DNA of 12,741 nucleotides from Zygnema cylindricum (lineage: Eukaryota; Streptophyta; Zygnematophyceae; Zygnematales; Zygnemataceae), in NCBI GenBank assembly GCA_037447655.1, contig JBBHKE010003064.1, positions 7,501 to 20,241 on the forward strand. The letters are read 5' to 3'. Position 1 is the first letter of the stretch. Every line of letters begins with the position of its first letter. Below, in pieces: positions 8,489 through 12,741 of the stretch. A program made the translations under genes and the position numbers. The notes beneath the pieces are model-generated. The model ran no database searches and had not been told where the DNA came from. It saw only the letters and a program-made list of their open reading frames with translations.

Positions 8489-8797
8489 ACCATAGTTCAA
8501 AAGTAGGTGAAAGTAGGCCCATACAATATGCCTATTGTATGAAAAACATACAATATGACCTTAAGAGCCATATTGTATTCGGAACTATTCAGACCAATTA
8601 AAACATTCGGACCAAAACTTGGACCAATTAAAACATTCGGACCAAAAAAATTATTTACACCGTCAGATTCGGACAATCGGACGGTCGCTGATCAAAGTAG
8701 CGATTTAAGAAGATCACATGAAAAGCCCATAACACCACTTACGATAAAGGCGCCGACCAAAGGCCTACAATAAAAATGCCTACTTTTGAACTATGGT
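8489..8797. mobile_element. MITE of about 309 bp with perfect 19-bp TIRs
   Basis: ACCATAGTTCAAAAGTAGG at 8489-8507 is exactly the reverse complement of 8779-8797. After a small gap the match continues (GTAGGCC inward on both sides), so the TIR is effectively about 30 bp. Inside are two perfect hairpins (8520-8541 and 8548-8578) built on the same ACAATA core, and a 30-bp direct repeat at 8591-8650. A 72-codon open frame inside (8555-8773) is a by-product of the repeats. There is no transposase. The flanks do not show an unambiguous target duplication, so the superfamily is left open. Confidence 0.85.
8591..8650 (+). repeat. 30-bp direct repeat inside the MITE
   Basis: GACCAATTAAAACATTCGGA is repeated at 30-base spacing, each copy followed by CCAAAA. 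Additional GGAC motifs follow up to about 8690. Confidence 0.9.
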
Positions 8798-9171
8798 AAA
8801 AACCGAGCGTTGTGCTGATTTTTTGCGACGGCCGGACGAAATGCCCATCCTTTATTACTTTTACACGGAACACTATATGTAGTGAAATCGTATTGTGCGC
8901 GTCATACTCAAAAGCACTACCCGAAAAAACCGAATTATTCTTCAAAAAGTAGAAACACTATATAGTATGAATATAGTACAAGACTACAAGGATAGCGATC
9001 ACATTGTCCTTTTGTACTTTTCGACTGTATCGAAGAACATAGAACCGTAATAGGTTATATGACGTGACCTGCTTTTCTGGCATGTCCATCCTGGCAGGAA
9101 TATGCATCCCTTTCCATGTGAACGACAGCCATAGTCTGGACTAACACTGTAGCGTCTCTCTCTCTGTACTG
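8798..9171. other. Non-coding region, no gene recognised
   Basis: Only weak structure is visible, such as ACTATATGTAGT (about 8872) and ACTATATAGTA (about 8957), both near-palindromes. The 68-codon minus-strand frame (8739-8945) overlaps the MITE end and has no recognisable family. Confidence 0.4.
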
Positions 9172-9327
9172 AGTTCTCTCCCTCCTCTTCCTTTCACGCT
9201 CTATCCTCAATCTTGTCCTAAGGACTTCGCTGACGTCATTCCTGGTTTAAGTTCTCTCCCTCCTCTTCCTTTCACGCTCTATCCTCAATCTTGTCCTAAG
9301 GACTTCGCTGACGTCATTCCTGGTTTA
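9172..9327 (+). repeat. Perfect 78-bp tandem duplication
   Basis: The unit 9172-9249 is repeated base for base at 9250-9327. Each unit starts in a CT-rich AGTTCTCTCCCTCCTCTTCC segment and ends in a TGACGTCATTCCTGGTTTA segment. The absence of differences indicates a very recent duplication, or an assembly duplication. Confidence 0.95.
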
Positions 9328-9340
9328 ATTGCTGACGTCA
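9231..9340. promoter_or_regulatory. Three TGACGTCA (bZIP/CRE-type) palindromes
   Basis: TGACGTCA occurs at 9231-9238, 9309-9316 and 9333-9340, about 620-725 bp upstream of the YJU2 start codon. This palindrome is the classical CRE/C-box core bound by bZIP factors. The copies are multiplied by the tandem duplication, so functional clustering is not independently supported. Use in regulating YJU2 or a neighbouring transcript is inference. Confidence 0.4.
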
Positions 9341-9362
9341 TTCGTGGTTTAATTGCTGACGC
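9304..9362 (+). repeat. 24-bp tandem repeats at the end of the 78-bp array
   Basis: The GCTGACGTCATTC(C/G)TGGTTTAATT unit occurs at 9307 and 9331, and a truncated third copy GCTGACG starts at 9355. Confidence 0.9.
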
Positions 9363-9398
9363 TTTTTTTCTGTTCCTCTGTTGTTTTATTTGCGTCAG

Positions 9399-9565
9399 TT
9401 GAGTCAGAGAAACAGGTAGAGAAGAAAAGTAAGAAAATAAGTGAGAAAGAGTTCTATTCACATTTGAAATATAAGATTCAAGATAAAAGTCAGGATGAGG
9501 TTTCAGTGAAGAAGGCAAAGTGGAAGTTAGAACAAGGGAAGGGCACAAGAATTATTGAGGATTAA
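9399..9565 (+). CDS. Possible terminal exon of an unidentified Lys/Glu-rich protein
   Basis: An open frame runs without stop from upstream through 9399 to a TAA at 9563-9565. The stretch is preceded by a pyrimidine-rich tract and a plausible 3' splice site (TTTGCGTCAG ending at 9398). The encoded residues are highly charged, with phrases such as EKKSKKISEKEFYSHLKYKI and a C terminus GTRIIED. No ATG starts the frame and no family is recognised. It could be the last exon of a gene whose upstream exons lie further left, or a chance frame in purine-rich DNA. No matching upstream exon was found. Confidence 0.25.
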
Positions 9566-9617
9566 AACATTTTTATTTATTGCTTGTAGAACTTTCAGGA
9601 ACTTCTTGTAATTATAG

Positions 9618-9775
9618 GGAAGCGAGTGGGAGAGGGGAGACAGAAAGAAAAAGAAAGAGAGAGAGAGAGAGAAATAGAGAGCGTGGGAGAGAGAGGGAGA
9701 GAGAAAGAGAGGGAGTGAGATAGAGGGCGAGAGAGGGCGAGAGAGAGAGAGAGAGGCCGAGAGAGGAAGAGATAG
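9618..9775 (+). repeat. GA-rich polypurine tract upstream of YJU2
   Basis: About 160 bases of almost pure A/G with many GAGAGA runs, broken by a few C or T. It lies about 180-340 bp before the YJU2 ATG, so it is probably in the promoter or leader. GA-rich tracts in plant promoters are known binding places of BPC/GAGA-binding proteins. Whether that applies here is inference. The long Ser/Leu-rich frames on the opposite strand are artefacts of this tract. Confidence 0.85.
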
Positions 9776-9800
9776 GGTTTTTTCTCCTTTTTCTTTTTCT

Positions 9801-9956
9801 TGTTTGTGGTATTTCATAATTTTGAAACTGTGTTTCATAAAATTTTAAAACTATATTCCGTTCCACCGAGTCTTAAGGTTTTTTAGGTTTTTTTGGTTAT
9901 TTAGGTTCGTTTACCATTTTTAGGATTTTTTTTCGGGTTTTTAAAAAACAGCAACC
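9801..9956 (+). promoter_or_regulatory. YJU2 proximal promoter/leader, related to the palindrome interior
   Basis: This AT-rich segment directly precedes the start codon. From 9801 to 9926 it aligns to the minus strand of about 3380-3265 in the giant palindrome, with 9825-9884 matching at 50 of 60 bases. It ends in AAAAAACAG at 9944-9952 just before CAACCATGG, which would also fit a 3' splice site of a leader intron. No clear donor was identified. There is no decisive TATA box. Confidence 0.55.
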
Positions 9957-11132
9957 ATGGGAGAACGTAAAGTCCTCAACAAGTATTATCCTCCGGACTT
10001 CGATCCTGCGAAGATTCCTCGGAGGAAACAACCAAGAAATTTACAAATGAAAGTACGGATGATGCTTCCAATGAGTATTCGTTGTTCGACTTGTGGAAAT
10101 TATATTTACAAGGGAACAAAGTTTGATTGTCGAAAAGAAGATGTCATTGGCGAAACGTATCTTGGCATTTTAATCTTTAGGTTTTATTTCAAATGTACGA
10201 AATGTTCCGCAGAACTTGTTATGAAAACTGATCCGCAAAATAGTGATTATATTATGGAGTCGGGAGCGTCAAGGAATTTTGAACCTTGGAGAGCAAAAGA
10301 TGAAGCTCGCTACGAGGAACAGAAAAAGAGAGACGAGGAAGAAATGGGAGATGCGATGAAAGTTTTGGAGAATCGAGCGATTGATTCAAAACAAGAGATG
10401 GATATTATGGCAGCCCTCGATGAAATGAAATCGATGAGAGCGAGACAAGCGTCGATTGATACTAATGCAATGTTAGCGGCGTTAAAAAAAACGGCACCGA
10501 AATCGTCGACCGAGTTACCACAAGAAGACGAAGAACTCATCAAGAGGATATTTTTCCGCAATCTAACGAATCTTGTGAAAAAAATAGAAGATGATAGTGA
10601 GGAAGGCGGGAGTGGTAGTGATAATGGTAGTGATGGTGGGACAGATGGTGGGAGAGATGGAGGGAGAGATGGAGGTAGTGAAAGTAGTAAAGGGAAAGCT
10701 TTCAATCAGTCAATGGAAGTCGGTGTTAATGGATCTTTACTTTCATCAGGTTTTGAAGAAAGTAAGATTTCAAAACGACAAAAGTTAGATATAGATGTTG
10801 CGGAAAAAGGACAAAAAGTACAATCCGGTGAGGGAAAAGAAATCACAAGACTGGAAGATGAAAGGAAGAGAAAGGCAAGCTTGCACGTGAAGGTTGTTCC
10901 GGAAACTTCGAAATTGACAATTGTTGCGAAACCAAAATCGACAGGAACTGTATCGAAAGAAATTGATGTAAAAGAGTCGACCGTGATTACATCAAAAGAG
11001 CTAGGACAAAAGAAGGGAGTGAAAGGAGGTGAGGGAGATAGTCAAATTCAAGGTGGAAAAGTGGAGAACTCTGTAATGGGTTTGGCCGGCTTATCGGCGT
11101 ATGGTAGTAGTGATGATGGGGAAGAAGGTTGA
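9957..11132 (+). CDS. YJU2: YJU2/CWC16 family pre-mRNA splicing factor
   Basis: A complete 391-residue protein in one uninterrupted exon. YJU2 (human CCDC94, yeast Cwc16) is a nuclear spliceosome protein that joins the activated complex with the NineTeen complex and promotes the first (branching) step. The N terminus MGERKVLNKYYPPDFDPAKI is the family signature and separates it from the CCDC130/YJU2B paralogue group. A Cys4 zinc-binding module is visible: C43 and C46 (RCSTCGNYIYKG), C80 and C83 (KCTKC). It is followed by the conserved KTDPQNSDYIMESGASRNFEPW block (91-111, split here only for naming). Residues 112-180 are charged and helical, likely coiled coil. Residues 212-245 are a Gly/Asp/Ser-rich low-complexity insert. 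KRQK near 273 may be part of a nuclear localisation signal. The C terminus AYGSSDDGEEG is the acidic tail usual for the family. The start is set by the family signature and a good context (CAACCATGG). The absence of introns is noteworthy. Confidence 0.97.
   Translation: MGERKVLNKYYPPDFDPAKIPRRKQPRNLQMKVRMMLPMSIRCSTCGNYIYKGTKFDCRKEDVIGETYLGILIFRFYFKCTKCSAELVMKTDPQNSDYIMESGASRNFEPWRAKDEARYEEQKKRDEEEMGDAMKVLENRAIDSKQEMDIMAALDEMKSMRARQASIDTNAMLAALKKTAPKSSTELPQEDEELIKRIFFRNLTNLVKKIEDDSEEGGSGSDNGSDGGTDGGRDGGRDGGSESSKGKAFNQSMEVGVNGSLLSSGFEESKISKRQKLDIDVAEKGQKVQSGEGKEITRLEDERKRKASLHVKVVPETSKLTIVAKPKSTGTVSKEIDVKESTVITSKELGQKKGVKGGEGDSQIQGGKVENSVMGLAGLSAYGSSDDGEEG
10608..10682 (+). repeat. In-frame Gly/Asp/Ser-coding repeat within YJU2
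   Basis: GATGGTGGGAGA-like 12-base units repeat in frame and encode (G)DGGRDGG-type tetrads at about residues 218-240. This lies in the poorly conserved linker, so length variation between alleles would be tolerated. The complementary Pro/Ser-rich frame on the minus strand is an artefact. Confidence 0.8.
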
Positions 11133-11580
11133 TTTTAACAAGGTTTTTTCTTTTCTCCCCTATCTTTTTCCCCTTTCTTTTTCCCTTTCTTCTTTTCCCT
11201 TTTCTTTTTTTCTTTGCTGGCTGGATTTTGTAGTTTAATTTTGCATCATTTGTGCACTTTTAGTGACAAGCATTTTTTGGTTTAGGATCTTTTGTTTTAG
11301 GATCTTCTTTATTTTAGTTGGTATCGTTATCTACTTCATTGCATGTAAATTTTCAAGTGGACTTGTGACTGTTGGGATTTTATCCTCTAAAAAAGAACAC
11401 GATTGGCAGTATCGCAAAATTCGTATAATTTTATTTTTTTCACTGGTTTGTTAATCTGTTGGATATGTGTATTTATTGTACTTTTTCTTCTGTTTTTTCA
11501 GGAAAGTAGTGTTCTGATTGCAGCCAATTAAATGTTGTAAGAATGGAGCTTATCATGTCGTTCCACTTGGAAACGAATAA
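11133..11580 (+). other. YJU2 3' region: pyrimidine-rich then AT-rich, no separate gene
   Basis: The first 85 bases after the stop are pyrimidine-rich (CTTTTTCCC-type). The phrase TTTAGGATCTT occurs twice near 11281-11305. TGTAA-like and AATTAAA-like motifs occur near 11525-11540 and could serve in polyadenylation, but no site is certain. A pyrimidine run ending in TTTTTTCAG at 11501 looks like a 3' splice site, raising the possibility of an intron in the 3' untranslated region or of another transcript. The 63-codon frame at 11263-11454 is Phe/Ile-rich and not credible. Confidence 0.4.
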
Positions 11581-12019
11581 CTCCTTTCTCCCCCCTCCTC
11601 CTTCCCCCCTCCTTCAATCCTTCCGCTTTACTCCTTCCCCCTTCCTCTTGTTCCTCCTTCCTTCCTCCTTCCTCCATCCTTCTTTCTTCCTGTCTTCCTT
11701 CCTCCTCCTTTCTCCTTTTTTCTCCTTCCTTCTTCCTTCCACCTTTTTCCGTCGTCCTTTATACTCCTTCCCTCTCCCTTCCTCCTCCTTCCTTCTTCCT
11801 CCTTCCTTCTTCCTCCTTCCTTCTTCCTCCTTCCCTCCTCTTCATTCCTTCTTCTTTCCTTCCTCCTCCCTTCTTCCCTGCTCTTCCTCCTTTCTTCTTT
11901 CCTCCCTCCTCCTCCTCCCTTCCTCCCTCCTTCCTTCCTCGTCCTTCCTTTCTCCTCCTCCCTGCTTCCTCCTTCCTCCCTCCATTCCTCCTCCCATCTT
12001 CCTCCTCCTCCCTTCTTCG
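11581..12019 (+). repeat. Polypyrimidine tract of about 440 bp (CTTCC/CCTCC family)
   Basis: Almost only C and T, with rare A or G. A 14-bp unit CTCCTTCCTTCTTC is repeated three times in register from 11785 with a degenerate fourth copy. Such homopyrimidine/homopurine DNA can adopt triplex (H-DNA) structure. The Pro/Ser/Leu/Phe-rich frame on plus (11543-12058) and the Glu/Gly/Arg/Lys-rich frame on minus (11628-12065) are translation artefacts. Confidence 0.97.
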
Positions 12020-12061
12020 CAGATGAATTTCCTATTTGAGAAATTTTGGAGTCTCTGAGAT

Positions 12062-12245
12062 CCAAACTGAAACTGAAACTGAAATCAAAATCAAACTGAA
12101 ACTGAAAACCACTGAAACTCTAACTGATACCAAAACCGAAACTGCAACTAAAATCAAAACTAAAACTGTAACTGGAATGGAAACCAAAACCAAAACTGAA
12201 ACTGGAACCAAGACTGCGAAACTGAAATTAAAACTGAAACTGTAA
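12062..12245 (+). repeat. ACTGAA-type hexanucleotide minisatellite
   Basis: Degenerate six-base repeats (ACTGAA, ACCAAA, ATCAAA variants) fill the interval in constant register. The phase is kept so well that a 69-codon frame at 12036-12245 reads as KTET/KLKL-type dipeptide repeats. I take this as a property of the repeat, not a gene. Confidence 0.9.
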
Positions 12246-12430
12246 TTGTGGCTATAACGTCAGTTTTTACTAAAGTTAAGTGGTTGTTTGACCATTCTTG
12301 GATTAAGAATTTTGAGTCATTTTTTACATCTTACTTCCTTAGTCTAATTTTAAAATCTTCACAAGTTTTCTGGTTATGACAGTTTTCTGTTGAGATGATT
12401 GGATGTGCAGCAGTTAAACCTATGGCAGAG
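12246..12430. other. Unique AT-rich spacer, no gene seen
   Basis: Nothing recognisable: no frame, tRNA-like fold or repeat. Confidence 0.5.
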
Positions 12431-12525
12431 CTTTCCCTCTTCCTCTCTCCCTTTCTCCCTCCCTCCCTCTCCCTCTCTTCCTCTCTCCCTCTTCCTCATC
12501 TCTCCCTTTCTCCTACTCCCTGCTG
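12431..12525 (+). repeat. CT-rich polypyrimidine tract
   Basis: CCCTCT/CTCTCC-type simple sequence, almost free of purines. The overlapping 60-codon frame (12395-12577) is an artefact. Confidence 0.9.
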
Positions 12526-12662
12526 TCCCCCTCAAAGCATAAATGAATTCTCCCCCCTTTTGTTTTATTTATTTTAGTTTACAGTTCACCCGATTTCCAG
12601 AAACGTATGTGACTGTCAAGAAAGATCGTGAGCTTCATTTGTCAATTAACGTGTTCCTTTTC

Positions 12663-12741
12663 CATTGAGTTTTGTCTTTTTTTGTTGTTTTTTTTTTTTT
12701 TTTTTCTTTTTTGTTTTTTTTTTGTTTTTTTTTTTTCTTTG
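12663..12741 (+). repeat. Poly-T-rich tract at the window end
   Basis: Long T runs interrupted by single G or C bases run to the edge of the window. Read on the minus strand this could be the A-rich tail of a retroposon or simply low-complexity sequence. The window ends before this can be decided. Confidence 0.85.

Noticed and set aside
8555-8773. 72-residue frame with repeated PIKTFGPK
   Set aside because: The repeated peptide reflects the 30-bp direct repeat inside the MITE; no support as a gene.
9527-9866. Ser/Leu/Pro-rich minus-strand frames opposite the GA tract
   Set aside because: Simple-sequence translation; two overlapping frames are open for the same reason.
10310-10705. 131-residue minus-strand frame opposite YJU2
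   Set aside because: Shadow of the YJU2 coding sequence and of its Gly/Asp-coding repeat.
11543-12065. Long frames on both strands over the pyrimidine tract
   Set aside because: Any frame is open in pure C/T or A/G DNA; composition is that of the repeat.

Overview
This is an AT-rich nuclear eukaryotic window, most probably from a streptophyte (land plant or close alga). The only securely identified gene is a complete, single-exon YJU2/CWC16 splicing factor at 9957-11132 (+). Its N-terminal 175 residues look closest to my recollection of plant YJU2. The lineage cannot be narrowed further by reading alone.

Layout. Positions 1-5088 are a giant imperfect palindrome: two arms of about 1.6-2.4 kb around a loop of about 0.8 kb, with no coding capacity. 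I read it as a non-autonomous long-TIR/foldback DNA transposon, possibly truncated by the left window edge. Positions 5090-6560 hold small duplications, a GA microsatellite and a degenerate tRNA-like block on the minus strand, with no recognisable gene. Positions 6556-7375 form a second, CpG-rich foldback element. Positions 7860-8450 carry hairpins sharing a TTAGCGTTA core. Positions 8489-8797 are a small MITE with perfect 19-bp terminal inverted repeats. Positions 9172-9354 are a perfect 78-bp tandem duplication carrying TGACGTCA sites. A purine tract (9618-9775) and a T-rich leader lead into YJU2.

Downstream of YJU2 are pyrimidine-rich 3' sequence, a roughly 440-bp pure C/T tract (11581-12019), an ACTGAA-type minisatellite, a second C/T tract and a T-rich window end.

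The most interesting observation links the two main parts. The sequence just upstream of the YJU2 start codon (about 9801-9926) is clearly related, in inverted orientation, to about 3265-3380 inside the right arm of the giant palindrome, and more loosely to about 1813-1912 in the left arm. Either the element captured the YJU2 leader/promoter, or the YJU2 leader comes from the same repeat family. If the palindrome is transcribed, its hairpin RNA would carry YJU2-leader-like sequence. That consequence is inference. No prokaryotic, viral or CRISPR feature was seen.
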